A DNA stretch of 64,000 nt from Strigamia acuminata (GCA_949358305.1 OX442314.1:4157087-4221086); one strand, 5' to 3'. Positions 51,793 through 62,920 are shown, counted from the first letter of the stretch. Numbers and translations are program-made. Notes: generated by a model from the sequence alone, not told the origin.

Positions 51793-54700
51793 GAGTGAAG
51801 AGTGAAGATTTCTGTCCACTCGCACTCAGCAAACCAATCCAATGTCAGGTGGTTAGCTGCAGCCAGTCACAGTCGCCTACAACTAGGTCAACTTTAGACT
51901 TCACAAATGCTACCAGCTCCGCCTTTCAAGGGTAGCGACCAGTTAATGACCTTCCCTGGTGGGCCTTGGGCAATCCCAGGTCCATCTAGGGTATTTTTAG
52001 ACTTCCAGGACAAAAGGCTATGACTCGAGGAACAAAAGGGTGCCATAAATGTCATCCTGTTTCCCTCAAACCACATGCCTTTTTGTCTCTTTGCAGCGAT
52101 TCGGTAGCAATAGTCCAGGTAGGGGTCACTGTTGAAACAACACGACTCCCAGCCAAAAAACTATCACCCTGCAGGGGCATCTCGCCTCCTGTTCTGCACA
52201 GCAACCTGTCACAAATATAAATAAATGTAGAAACTGGCAAAAGTAATAAATTTTGGTACTTCTCAGCGCCCCAAAAGATCAAATTAGCGGTTATATTTTG
52301 GTATTTTCTAATCCACGCCCCAAAACAAAAAATTAGCGAACACCTTTCTGGTACTTATCCACGCCCCAAAAGATAGAAAACGGCGAACACCTTTCCGGCA
52401 TTTATCCACGCCCCAGAAGATAGAAATGGGCGACTGGAAGTTCTCTGACACTCCCAAACTAACAAACCAATGCATGATTCGTCTTTCCCTTCGTGTTCTA
52501 AATTATTCACGCCAGAACCAAGTAGAAAAAACTGCGTATATCGATTTTTCGTGGCATTTTCCATCGCGCCCCACAGCTTCGATGCTAAGGCGTACGTTTT
52601 TCTTTGCGCTGGTGTATACGTCTGCCACCAGTTTTAACCCCTGCTGAAAACGCTAAAACGCGTGTTTCAGGCTTCCTTTGGCATAGCTAGCTCCAGCACC
52701 AAAATCACACCCGAAACACCATCAAGATCGCGATAATCCTGATGAGGCAAAAATGTCGACTCGTTCGCCTCAGACTAAGAGTGAAGGGAAATCGGCGAAC
52801 AGAGCCAGAGTCAGATCGGAGGTATTGCAACTGAACACGGTCCAGCGCCAGGGAAAGTTAGGTCCAATCCCCGGGAGCCTCACTCCTCACCAACCCGGAT
52901 ATGAAATTAGAGTAGAAATAGGATAAAAGAAGGGTTCAAGAAAAATGTGGTATGTTTCACAAAATTGGGAAGAGGGATCCACACACAGCACATTGAAAAC
53001 AAAGATTAAAAAGGTGTTGGGCTGGATTCACAGTCTTTTTTCAAAGCTGTTAGCCACCCAATCCGTGCTTGCAAGCATTCCACGCGCGGTTTGAAAGCAA
53101 AACACCTTCGGGCTCGACACCTGAGCAGTCCCCTGCAAAGGCCGCCCCCCCGCTATCCGAGACCCAATTTCCACGGCAAGGCAGTGAAATCGGTACAATG
53201 TGTCGTGAATGCGCATATAAAACACATTGCCAAAATCACACCAAGCCGTGTCCACCAGTGCTCGGGACAGGGTTGGAAACCCAGTCTCCGTGCATTCTCC
53301 TTAAGTACGCGTGCCTGTGATTCAAAAGATTACTCAAACCGCTGCAACCAGGAATGTACCTCTGGCCAGTAATGAACAGAGCTCCCCTAAATTTACCGCA
53401 TTAGTTTATTGTCGTCCGGGCAAGGCACAGGGCTGAACCGGGATATACTGCACCCAGCAGCATGCCTGCCCACCACAACAACACCACATTCACGTTTCCC
53501 GCCAAAAAACACACTCGGAAAAAGCACCAAATTTGCAAATCCAGGGAAAGAAATAAAAGAACCTAATCTACCATTCGTCTGGTGTGGTGCCGACCCTCTA
53601 AGACACTCATTACGTCTGCGTAACCTCAGGAATGTCATGGGTAACACGTTGCCGGCTTGTTCAAGCCTAACCCCTACACACCCCACTTTCAGTATGTCCC
53701 TAAAACGATGAAGCTGTACATCTCCAACGCCTCAGACCACAAATTCTGAGCACCTACAAATGGTTTCTCTCCCAATTGCACACCAAGGAAATAAATTATA
53801 AAATAATATAAAAATGGCATAAAGCTCATGTGTTGGTTGGCCATTATTATCCCAAGATGATTAAAGGAAACACCAAGGTCAAACTCAAGTCAACCAAACA
53901 CACAAGAAAAATACACTTCAAAATAATAATAAAAAAAAATGGTATGGCATTAAACTAATGTGCTGGTTGGCTATTGTCATCATAAAGTGGACCTTAATTG
54001 TAACAGAAAAAAAAAGAACAAATCAATCAAACCCCAGCCAGGCCAGCAAAAAAAGAAAAAACGCCATAAAATAATATAAAATCGCACAACACTCCTCAAA
54101 AACTCGAACAATACCCAGCTCAAATTCAGAGAAGAGTGTGACAGAAGAATAACAAGTGTTTCTCACCCCGACCCTAAAAATAGACACACAGTGCAAGTGA
54201 AAACAAAGACAAAAGCTCTGCGAGGTCAAGTCAGTGCGAGGGGAGAAAAACACAAAAGAATGGACATAATGGCATGCGTTGCTATGACCGCCTGAGGTGG
54301 AGAGCAAATCCCCCCAGCCACCCAGAGAAATGAATACCAAAATGTTTTGGTTGGTTGCAGTGCGTCTGAAAATAAATTTCAGAGCCCCCAACCATACCAG
54401 CACTGAGAAAAATACAATCCAAGAAACCTTCAAATGAAAAAGCATTCAGCCCCCCACAACTAAGCCTCTCACGCGACCCAAAGTGGCTAACAAAAACACC
54501 TTTCAAATTCCTCAGCCCCTCAAAGAAAGTAATTAACCCACATTCCAAAATAAAAACAAGAGAAAAATAATACAATTGAGCCCCCACCAAGGAGCAAAGC
54601 AAAGAGCAACAAAAACTGGGGCATAAAGCAAAACAAAATGCAACCAAAATTTGACACACAAGGCAAAACAAAATGGCGGAAACACACAAAAAAAAAATTT
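51793..54700 (-). other. Gypsy-2 long 5' leader
   Basis: 2.9 kb between the primer site and gag, without a supported gene. It contains four ~52-bp direct repeats at 52255-52430 (CCACGCCCCAAAAGATAGAA) and two ~50-bp repeats 126 bp apart at 53812-53866 and 53938-53992 (ATGTGTTGGTTGGC). Frames such as 54282-54710 and 53393-53686 show no family signal. Confidence 0.65.
52255..52430. repeat. ~52-bp tandem repeats in Gypsy-2 leader
   Basis: Four imperfect copies, each with ATCCACGCCCCAAAAGATAG followed by a GGCGAACACCTTTC-type segment. Confidence 0.85.
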
Positions 54701-54731
54701 CCAAGTTCAAATCTCGGACAGGGCCCTCAAT
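54701..54731 (-). other. Gypsy-2 primer-site region
   Basis: Minus-strand sequence after the 5' LTR runs TTGAGGGCCCTGTC then CGAGATTTGAACTTGG. The second part matches the complement of a tRNA T-arm (AGTTCAAATCTCGG, as in tRNA-Gln). The first part would pair with an acceptor stem, but the TGG expected from CCA is altered. The tRNA is not assigned. Confidence 0.5.
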
Positions 54732-55317
54732 TGTGACTGCTATGGTCTCGCCAGTGTAGTCAGGGGACTGATAACACCGGGTAGGGACGCATACTTCACG
54801 TAAATAACGGGGAATCCCACAATATTGGTTGGTTGGCCTTTATTGTGTTGTCTAGGGGTATGGGGAATCCCGTTACCCGTTGCAGGGGTGCCACGAAGGC
54901 ACGCCGCACCGGCAACCGACCCGTCACACACTGGGCGCGAGCCCAATGGGTGACGTGGTCGGTTCAACGTTACATTCATGCTGTACTTACCTACAGCCCG
55001 CAGTGACCACTCATGGAGGCTGTATCGGGTGGAAAACCCAGATACTGAGCATCGCTGTGGTGAATGGGAAGGAGTGCAGAGTCCTCTCAGCCGGGACACG
55101 TCTTGTCCCCTCGTCTACTCCAACACCCTGGAACTCTGTCAACACACGACCTGCCTGGTCGGTGTCCGCACTCTCTCTCTCTGCAACTCCTCCCCACACC
55201 ACTTAGCTCCCTCCTTCCCCCGGGCTAGATCACCTTGCCCAATCAGGGGGTGATCTTGGGGCCGTATGGTGGTGTGTGGCAGTGACGAAGGTCACCCCAG
55301 GTGGCCTGACGGTCACA
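54732..55317 (-). repeat. Gypsy-2 5' LTR
   Basis: 586 bp, one base different from the 3' LTR. Followed by CTACTAATGCC, which resumes the interrupted repeat-cluster sequence. Confidence 0.95.
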
Positions 55318-55735
55318 CTACTAATGCCTCGTTAGACTACATTGTGTTGGATTCTGAAGCAATTGCAGAGATTTTCTACTGCATTAATGATAAAAGCAGT
55401 GTGTTTCAATGAGCGCACAAGCTAAATAAAATTGTCGCTGCTGTTACAGTTGAAGGTTGAACACGGCTCAATGCCCCTTTTTTGTCTGAGAATAGAATAC
55501 AAGAAAAAGAGAGTCCAAAATGGCGTTATATGGCCACCAATTTGAGGAGGAACTAAAGCACTGTGCTTCAGATTAAGGATGATGAGGATATTATTTAAGA
55601 AGTTAAAAAATTTGAAATTTGAAAATTAAAAAGAAAAAATATAATTTTCTAAAGCTACAAGATGCCGCCCAAAGGAAACCTCAGCTGCAACTGACCGTCG
55701 CCATAACGCGTATGAACAAAATTTGAAATTGTAAT
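55318..55735 (+). pseudogene. Copy of 29288-29720, continued after Gypsy-2
   Basis: Same exon-like blocks as the first copy, with an additional stop (TGA after VFQ) and KLQDAAQRKPQLQLTVAITR in one frame. It resembles the dynein C-terminal LKLQGA...LxLxxAI segment. Together with 31166-31748 it reconstitutes the locus before Gypsy-2 insertion. Confidence 0.5.
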
Positions 55736-56110
55736 TTATTTTATTACATCATTCCTTTTAGTATTGTAAGAATTATTCCTTGAATTAAATAAATAGCGCT
55801 ACGCAAGGATTTTATCGCTTTTTAGTCATTTTTTTGTAAACAATTTTATCGCTTTTTGTTCAATTATGTATGTAAATAATCTTTTGTTTTTTTAGTGGCA
55901 GTTGCCCACATAATGAAGATTGTTAGAAGTTTTGACCATCTCCTGAATCACGCCTGCTTAACAAGACAAATCTTTTGGCAATTAGTAATTACCAAGTTCA
56001 ATCCTTCAGAATTACCAAGCAGTAGAACAGCTTTAAAAAAGGTCCTTATCAAACGGTGCAAGGAGGAATACCTCAGAAACATGCAGTTGCAGTGTGTGGA
56101 GCAGGAATAA
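55736..56110 (+). pseudogene. Dynein heavy chain C-terminal exon, repeat unit 4
   Basis: MKIVRSFDHLLNHACLTRQI block preceded by the usual TTTTTTTAG acceptor edge. It ends EEYLRNMQLQCVEQE-stop, the decayed equivalent of NMQFQYVAQ in unit 2. No intron follows. Confidence 0.5.
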
Positions 56111-56289
56111 AATTAATAAATATATACGATTTGTGCCTAGGAAATTGAAATTAAATTTAATTAAAAGAGAGAGAGAAAGAGAGAGAGAGAATCAACTCAG
56201 CCACTTCAAATGGGATTAATTAGGATGAGCAAGGTTGGAAAGCATTCATACTTAGAATATATTTATGGAAACCCACTATACGATCCAAC
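56111..56289 (+). repeat. Purine microsatellite and shared flank
   Basis: An (AG)n tract at 56165-56191, followed by AATCAACTCAGCCACTTCAA, which also follows the long (GA)n tract at 63856. The duplicated unit therefore included a microsatellite that has since grown in one copy. Confidence 0.6.
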
Positions 56290-56496
56290 ATGGCTGCTGA
56301 ACCTATTCCAAACCCCTTGCAGAGTCTGGTCAGCTACAGTACAGAAATGCAAGTCAATCACCATGTGGTCAAGGAGAGGAAAGAAAGGAAAAAGGAGCAT
56401 AATGTGATTAACATTCCTGAGTTTGCCCAGACATTAACCAAGCACATTCCAGATAACAGATTGGAGAGCAAAAAGGAGAAATTGCGTTGTAAATAA
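56290..56496 (+). CDS. Unrecognised small ORF or exon
   Basis: 68 codons, MAAEPIPNPLQSLVSYSTEM ... LTKHIPDNRLESKKEKLRCK, hydrophilic, Lys-rich end. The segment from GCAGAGTCTGGTCAGCTACA is also at 57515-57550 after TTTTTCTGCAG, as if that were an exon start. The family is not recognised; it could be the first exon of a small gene or a chance frame. Confidence 0.3.
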   Translation: MAAEPIPNPLQSLVSYSTEMQVNHHVVKERKERKKEHNVINIPEFAQTLTKHIPDNRLESKKEKLRCK

Positions 56497-57436
56497 ATTT
56501 TTCTAACAAATTTACAAAAAAAGATTGTATTTTTTTTATTTGAGGTATTAGTCGCTTTTTGCATGGCCGGTATAGATAGAAGCAAAATTACTCGAAAGGA
56601 ATGTCAAAATTATTATCCTTGATGGTGGGAAGATTTATAACAGTAAGCGCAAGTAAATTTACATATTTAAACTGTTGGATTTAAAGCAATTTGTTCAGTT
56701 TACACTTATTGTTTGTATGGTGTACCAAATGGCCCATTTGGCAAGTATTGATCGACGGGAGGATTTCGAACACAGACAAATAGTTGAGAAATTTGATGTT
56801 GAGCGAAATAAAATTCATAGTTCAATACGAAATTTAAATAAGTTTACTATGTTTTTGTAATAAATTAAAGGATGAGGACTTTTCTGCTGGAAATTGAGTT
56901 TTCTGTCTAAAAATTTGAATTTTTATCTGAAAAAATTCTTGCTGAAAAAATTCAATTTTTGGCTTAAAAAAAATTAATTTCTAGTTAAAATTTATCATCA
57001 CATTATTGTATGATGTAGCAAATGGGTTACCATACTTGTGCTCACTTTAGCGCTGAGCAAAGTACTACTTGGAACGAAAAAACATTTTTCCTCACTGAAA
57101 CCAAACGGGATGGAAAGCTACAGAATAAAGCTCAATGCCAGATTATAGTGGAGCTCAAACCCAAGCAAAGGGACCCAATAATTGATTTGATATATTCATC
57201 ATTATTATATGTGATTATTTCTGTAGAAATTATTTGCAAGAGGTTGAAGAAAGTATGAATGAACATACACGACTTCAAAAACCAACATTTTTTTAACATT
57301 CTGTTCATTTCTGTTTATTTAATTTAATCAATCAATAATTAATTGATTGATTCTGGACGAAGCAGCTCCAGAAACATGGCAGAAAACCATGACAACATGA
57401 ATTATAAGAAAATAATAATAATAAATAAATTATTCT
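56497..57436 (+). other. Cluster repeats with second copy of MVYQMAH exon
   Basis: 56640-56870 repeats 30960-31210, including MVYQMAHLASIDRREDFEHR-QIVEKFDVERNKIHSSIR at 56717-56830. 56870-57000 matches 31225-31350. 57000-57436 has no recognised gene. Confidence 0.45.
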
Positions 57437-58269
57437 TCACCATTGGATATTATCTGCAGACCACTTCACATGAATAGTAAAATGTGCATTTTTACAGTGA
57501 AAATTATTTTTCTGCAGAGTCTGGTCAGCTACAGTACAGAAATGCATCAAGTTTATATAGTTTAAGCGAATTAGTGAACTCCAATGCAGTCTTACAACAT
57601 CAAATAATTTGTGACCATCTTTCACCAAAAACAAAAAAAAAGAAAGAAACAAACTGCATTTTGTTGCAAGAGAAAACGAAAGTTCTTTCCATTCAGTTAT
57701 TAGGCATAAGATTCAGCAAACTGGAACCAAGTCAGCTGCACAAAAGACCCTTATATAGTCCAATACAAAAGCAAATAAAAGAAATTCAACTGCACCCAAA
57801 ATCTCAGCATTCTGTTCCATTAGGCCTAGGACTAAGGACTAATATTTGCAAGAAATATATCACGAATTCAAGGATGAATGAAACAAACCTGTGTTTTGAA
57901 TAAATTTCCTTCGCGATAGAGAAATACAAAAAGAAAAAATAAACTCTGCATCCTGTTGCAAGAGAAAGCCAATTGGAACAAAAATCCATTCAGTCATTAA
58001 GCCTAGAATTCAGCGCTAATACCGAAATATTAAAACGAACGAACGATCGATCGATCGATCTTACTGAAAAATGAACTGTGGTCCTTACAAGAATTCTAGG
58101 ATGAATGGAATACGACCTGCACAACTGAAAACCATCAAAATGGAAATAGAAAAACGATGAGAAAAGAACAAGTCAAGAACGAGGCGAACCAAAGTGAACA
58201 ATGGCCGACAACGATCGAGAGACGTAACACGAGACACGAGACAGCACATCAAAGAATTGACAATAAACA
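57437..58269. other. Unrecognised stretch with partial tandem duplication
   Basis: 57630-57720 and 57925-58015 are diverged copies of each other (CTGCATTTTGTTGCAAGAGA / CTGCATCCTGTTGCAAGAGA). A (GATC)n/(GAAC)n microsatellite is at 58037-58060. The 139-codon frame at 57484-57903 has no family signal. Confidence 0.4.
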
Positions 58270-59063
58270 AATGTAAGACACACAAAGTGTTAAAACTTAC
58301 AATTCAATCTGGTGGTAATTCAAGGTGTAATAAAAATTAACTACAGTTATTATTATATTAAAATATTTTGCTAATTAACCCTAGCAGTACAAACCTAAAA
58401 CAAAAATGCTTTCTCACCAAACCCGGGTCGTTTTTGGGCCAACAAAGATGTGTTTAAGCGTCCCATTTCATTCAATTAGTTTTATATTTATTTTGAATCT
58501 AATTTCAGTTATTTTGTTATTTTTGGATCAAATAACGTGGAAATTCCCGAAACTTAGTTCAAATTTTGTTGCAATTTGTGATCAAATTTGACTATTTCTA
58601 AACAAATTTTATCGACATTTTTACAATTTTTTGACAAATTTCACGGAAATTCTAATTTAATCACTACAAATTAGTTCCCTCATAAAAAAATATACTGAAT
58701 TGACACATGAATGCAATTTCCTTAAATAAAACGTTTGTTAAGAATTTATTTGTCCAATATTTATTTCAAATTCCATCAATCGTACATGGACTCAATTTCG
58801 TCTCTCGGAAAATCACGAAAAACATCGGCCAACATGTGTTTCCCTATCTCTGAACCGCGCACTTGAATGGTGTAACACGCCGTCTCCACTTTGGCCAGCG
58901 ACTGCTTGAGCGTGCTCAACTTCCGCGTGATTTCTCGCGGACCTTGGTTGCCCACGCCGACAAAACCGTCGTAAATATTGCGCAGAAAGCCGCATAACTC
59001 GAACGGCATCTTCACTTGATCCACGCTCCCGATCGCGCTGATGCACTTGCGCATCAATTTGTT
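58270..59063. pseudogene. Second copy of the GCC1 3' end - TSNAX last exon segment
   Basis: 58275-58640 matches 4300-4620: the end of the GCC1 ORF with TGGTGGTAA in place of TGGTGGTAG, the 3' flank, and the AACAAAGATG and CATTTCATTCAATTAGTTTT words. 58755-59060 on the minus strand carries the TSNAX last exon: [57 protein letters not shown]-stop. The Trax homology starts only at LMRKC; the GIADLTGE codons and the acceptor are replaced by unrelated sequence. The conserved Pro of SEIPKHM is Gly. GCC1 coding sequence upstream of the last ~20 codons is gone. A truncated, diverged segmental duplicate. Confidence 0.8.
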
Positions 59064-59303
59064 AATGCAAAATGCCTTTCTACAACTTGTTTTCTTTTAT
59101 TTCTAGTCCTGAAAAACAAAGAAAAAAGTGTGCATCATTCCTTTTGGTATTGTAAGAATTATTCCTTGAATTAAAGTAAGTGATTTGAGAAAACTTGGTT
59201 CTATTATTATTGTTATTAAAATATTGTATAAGTCTTGTTTAAGCATCCGCCATCTTAGAGGATGTATGTAAGGAATTAATAAACTTTTTTGGCCGTAACA
59301 TGT
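59064..59303 (+). repeat. Cluster repeat S copy
   Basis: 59135-59300 matches 30600-30750 and 62500-62650. It ends GGCCGTAACATGT, the left half of the solo-LTR target site. Confidence 0.7.
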
Positions 59304-60851
59304 TGTGACGATTCTACTTTTGGCTGAATAATTAGCCATTGCAAGAGATAAATCGGTTTAAACAAGACATTTCTACAACTAGAAATAACCTAACCGAGAT
59401 AAGCTACGGAAGTCTGTACAACGTGAGTATGTGATCAAATATAATAACTTACGATTTTCGTGTGATACAATTACATGTTTATTAACATTACAACTGGGTT
59501 GGGGTTCTGGATAAGTGTAACGGCGGCTACACTGGTTGAGGATCCGGGCGATGCTGTTCGAGTGGTGCGGCTGACTTTGCGGCATCGTCACAGTTAGCGC
59601 TACGGAGACGTATTCGGTCCCGCAGCTCGGATATCTATTGATACGAAGAGTCCTTCGTATTTAGTCGGGAATATTCATTAGAATATTCCGTATTCAAATC
59701 ATCAAAACATTATTAAGTATAATATAACAAATGAATTGTTATATTGTTATTCTATGGACGGGGACAGTCACGACAGTCGAGGGGACCATCGCGGGAGCTG
59801 TTGAGACTCCATCCGCCAGCATGCCTTACGACGACAAGATCTCGTGATCAGGCGCCGAGTATTTGTTTTCTGCGTAAGTCGCTTTCAGTGGTACCAACCA
59901 CTGGGTAAACAGTTCCTGGGGGACTACCAGATCGGCATTACCAATACCCGAGTGTTTGTTTAGCGCAAGGTATGAATGCAATTGCTCACGGGCCACCAAC
60001 CCGGTGCGTCGCCTGTGAATAAGGCTTTTACCGACCTCGAACAAGTCTTGCCCACTTAACGGAAGGGCCAATGCACTGCATCGGAACCCTGGGAAAATAG
60101 TTTGCCCGCATTTGTTTGACGGGTTTGACTTCCCGTATATGTGCTCTGGCAGAGCATCTGACCTATGATCGGAGAATCTCGCAGATAGATGCGACTATCA
60201 CCGATCATATATTTTGATATTTGTTTAACAGTGTTAATCAATCCCGTGCATGGACGATATACTATGTCACCGTACGAAATCCTACTGCTCCTTAGAACAG
60301 CTGGCTAGCGCTACGGGACCATTTGGTTACCGGAGTTAGTCTTCCCGAAATGACGCTACAACGAAGAATAGCACAATAGTATTGAATACATATTGACTGA
60401 GACAACGAGGGGGCCCGATGTGTCGATAAGAAAGAGAGAAATCAAACGATAACCAACAATACATACAAACATACAGAAAACAAGCCGAAGGTCTGGTGGC
60501 AAACCAGAGCTTATATAGTTCGAGAGAACAATCAGATTAGCGACAGCCAATCAGACGTCAGAATCCATGGATTCGTGGATCACTAGTCCGGACCTAATAT
60601 TGAACTGGGTCCAGAAGAGTCCGATTGGTTCTCTTCAAAAGGTAAGTACAACAGGATATTGATTCGATAGAATCAATATCTCAAGTAAATAATACTTAGT
60701 TGAGTCTAATAAAATACTGTATATTTTATTCGCAACGTTTATATTAATTCTTTAATATAACTCGTAACTTTATCGAGTTTAAACTGCGCGCGTTAGATAA
60801 ACAGCGCCACCTAGTGTGAACATTGGATAATACGGTTTTATAACCGTCACA
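59304..60851 (-). mobile_element. Solo LTR related to element A/B LTR
   Basis: 1548 bp bounded by TGTGACGATT and ACCGTCACA, with ATGT target duplication (59300-59303 and 60852-60855). The uninterrupted site is seen at 30752-30775. Its right end carries AGCGCCACCTAGTGTGAACA, like the GCGCCATCTAGTGGCAAT word near the matching end of the A LTR, so the orientation is the same as A (minus). A TATATAAGC core lies on the minus strand near 60510-60518, flanked by CCAATCAGA boxes. There is no internal region: an LTR-LTR recombination product of a sister family. The short frames inside are incidental. Confidence 0.88.
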
Positions 60852-61511
60852 ATGTGGTTCTCGAAAATAGAGCAAACTTGTTTTCATCTAAGACAATAAG
60901 ATCGGTTCAAACTAAAGTGTCATAGCCACAATATTTGCAGAAGTGACGGACGCACACAAAAATATTACATCGAGCAAGAAGACGGATCAATCAATTAATC
61001 AATAATTTATTAATCACAAACAAAGCCTCATGTTCAAGGAGATGCCAGCAAATTTTGTTTTTGTAACAAAGAGCTTGTTTACTTTCAAATGAACCAGCTT
61101 GGTCTATACAGAAGAAAGTATTGGACTTTTGGTTGATGAATGAGGGTCAACCAGAAAACAAACCAAAAGAGAAAAAAAGGTCTTGCTTGACCTCACAACT
61201 AAACTGACAAGAAATCTCTGGCTATTTGCGCATTTACAAGATAATGTGGAAGATAATGTGCAAGACAGAGATTCCATAGGTTGAAAGGAAGTTGTTATGT
61301 TCAGAATAATTGTTTGGTATAAATTGATTGTGTTTCACGCGGAATTGTTGGTGTGGTTGCCGTTGGCAACCACTCATGAATAAATTACTTGTCATGTCAA
61401 GCTTGAACTGAATGCATGTCGGTTTATTTCTGCCTATTCAAGTAGAATAGGCCTGCAGTTATTAGTGCAGGTTTCAGAGTATGGAAAACACTAAAGAAGT
61501 TGTTCCTTAAA
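60852..61511 (+). other. Intergenic, cluster-derived
   Basis: 60855-60960 continues the locus matched at 30770-30880. 60985-61511 shows nothing recognisable. Confidence 0.5.
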
Positions 61512-61859
61512 ATGTCAAAAACATTTCTTAGAGCTGATGTCACATTTCCACGTGTGAAATATCCACTGGATTCTGTTTATGAAATTTTTTTCAATAAAAA
61601 GACACTGCTTTTTGCTCAGAATTGGAATGCACAACTCCTTATTTGTAACGCCATGGCTGTGCCGGAGTACCATTTAAGAACACCTGCAGAAACCAGTGGA
61701 CGATTGGTGTTTGATCTCAACAGTTTTGACTGGACGGTTGGGGCGCGGCCGCTCTGTTTTGGACAAATGGTTAGGCAGACGTCCTTGGCCTTCCATTGGC
61801 GGCCACACACCATGAGGCCTCTCGTCGCGGATCATCGTGATGGTATAAAACTAAATTAG
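61512..61859 (+). CDS. Unrecognised ORF, 115 codons
   Basis: ATG at 61512 gives MSKTFLRADVTFPRVKYPLD, then FAQNWNAQLLICNAMAVPEY and a GC-richer C-terminal half (SGRLVFDLNSFDWTVGARPL). The shift to GC-rich codons at 61650-61850 stands out from the AT-rich surroundings, which hints at former or present coding. No domain recognised; a transposon or gene fragment is possible. Confidence 0.3.
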   Translation: MSKTFLRADVTFPRVKYPLDSVYEIFFNKKTLLFAQNWNAQLLICNAMAVPEYHLRTPAETSGRLVFDLNSFDWTVGARPLCFGQMVRQTSLAFHWRPHTMRPLVADHRDGIKLN

Positions 61860-61869
61860 AATTGTAATT

Positions 61870-62020
61870 ATAATAGCGCTATGCAAGGATTTTATCGCTT
61901 TTTAGTCATTCTTTTAACGATTTTATCGCTTTTTAGTCATTTTTTTTAACGATTTTGTCGCTTTTTAGTCATTTTTTTAACAATTTTATCGCTTTTTGTT
62001 CAATTATGTATGTAAATAAT
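61870..62020 (+). repeat. ~36-bp tandem repeat
   Basis: Four copies of GATTTTATCGCTTTTTAGTC + ATTTTTTTAAC, in the position where other units have one or two copies. It sits just before the acceptor edge of unit 5. Confidence 0.85.
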
Positions 62021-62029
62021 CTTTTTTTT

Positions 62030-62480
62030 CAGTGGCAATTGCCCATATTATGAAGATCTGTCAAAGTTTTCATCATGCATGCTTATCAAAAGAAATTTTA
62101 AGGAAATTTCTAATAATGAAGTGCAATCCTTCAGACTTAGAGGGCAAATGTCAAACAGCATTAAAAAAATTAATGATCAAATGGTTTAAAAGAGAAATAC
62201 CTCAGCAACATGCAGGCCAACATCTGGTCGCTGCATGTGACGATGACCGTCACCATGACGCGTATAAAAAAATTTGAAATTTGAAAATTAAAAATTAAAA
62301 ATATAATTTTATTTTCATTTTGCAAGTCTAACACTATAGGGTGTCAACCCAAAGAAAGACCAGCTGCAACTGACAGTCGCCATGACCTCTGAGATTTAAA
62401 TTAGACTAAAAATTGAAATAGGTATAAAATTATTTGTAAATATTTAAATATTTTGGTATATATTCGTTAAATTAATTTTT
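62030..62480 (+). pseudogene. Dynein heavy chain C-terminal exons, repeat unit 5
   Basis: VAIAHIMKICQSFHHACLSK block, the most diverged unit, then an intron at 62262-62326 of the same class as the 66-bp introns. Next is a block with KDQLQLTVAMTSEI, like the dynein LxLxxAI segment. Frames are broken between blocks. Confidence 0.45.
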
Positions 62481-62920
62481 TTTAGTTAAATAATTACATC
62501 ATTCCTTTTAGTATTGTAAGAATTATTCCTTGAATTAAAGCAAGTGATTTGAGAAAACTTGGTTCTATTATTATTGTTATTAAAATATTGTATAAGTCTT
62601 GTTTAAGCATCCGCCATCTTAGAGGATATATGTAAGGAATTAATAAACTTGCTTCCAGATTCAGTGTCAACATCAGTTTATTTTTGTGCGCAATACCTAC
62701 AGCCCAACCAGTCACAAGTTTGGATCTACTTTATCACGACATTCTGAATAGAATAGAATTAGCGAAAAGCAAGCAAAATTTGAGGCACTGTGAAAACCAA
62801 CTGACCTTGTTGTTCATAAATAGCGCTATGCAAGGATTTTATCGCTTTTTAGTCATTTTTTTAAAACAATTTTATAGTTTTTTGTTCAATTATGTATGTA
62901 AATAATCTTTTGTTTTTTTA
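62481..62920 (+). repeat. Cluster repeat S plus LLYHDILNRIE block
   Basis: Matches 29728-30138. The open block reads SLDLLYHDILNRIELAKSKQ-NLRHCENQLTLLF; not recognised. Confidence 0.5.

Larger units (their letters stand above)
31749..55317 (-). mobile_element. Gypsy-2: Ty3/gypsy-type LTR retrotransposon with ORF3, carrying nested copy B
   Basis: LTRs 31749-32334 and 54732-55317 are 586 bp each and differ at one base by eye (32305 T / 55288 A). Target duplication CTAC on both sides, proven by the unoccupied paralogous site at 29290-29305. Minus-strand order: LTR, long 2.9-kb leader, gag, pol (-1 frame), spacer, ORF3, purine tract, LTR. Length is ~14.2 kb without B. Pol is complete; gag has one in-frame TAG. 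Confidence 0.95.

Noticed and set aside
54282-54710. 142-codon Cys/Phe-rich minus-strand frame just after the Gypsy-2 primer site
   Set aside because: Lies in the long leader, overlaps a second frame of equal length, and shows no gag or other family signal.
59826-60550. Short minus-strand frames (60-80 codons) within the 59.3-60.85 kb segment
   Set aside because: They lie inside a solo LTR and have no coding signal.
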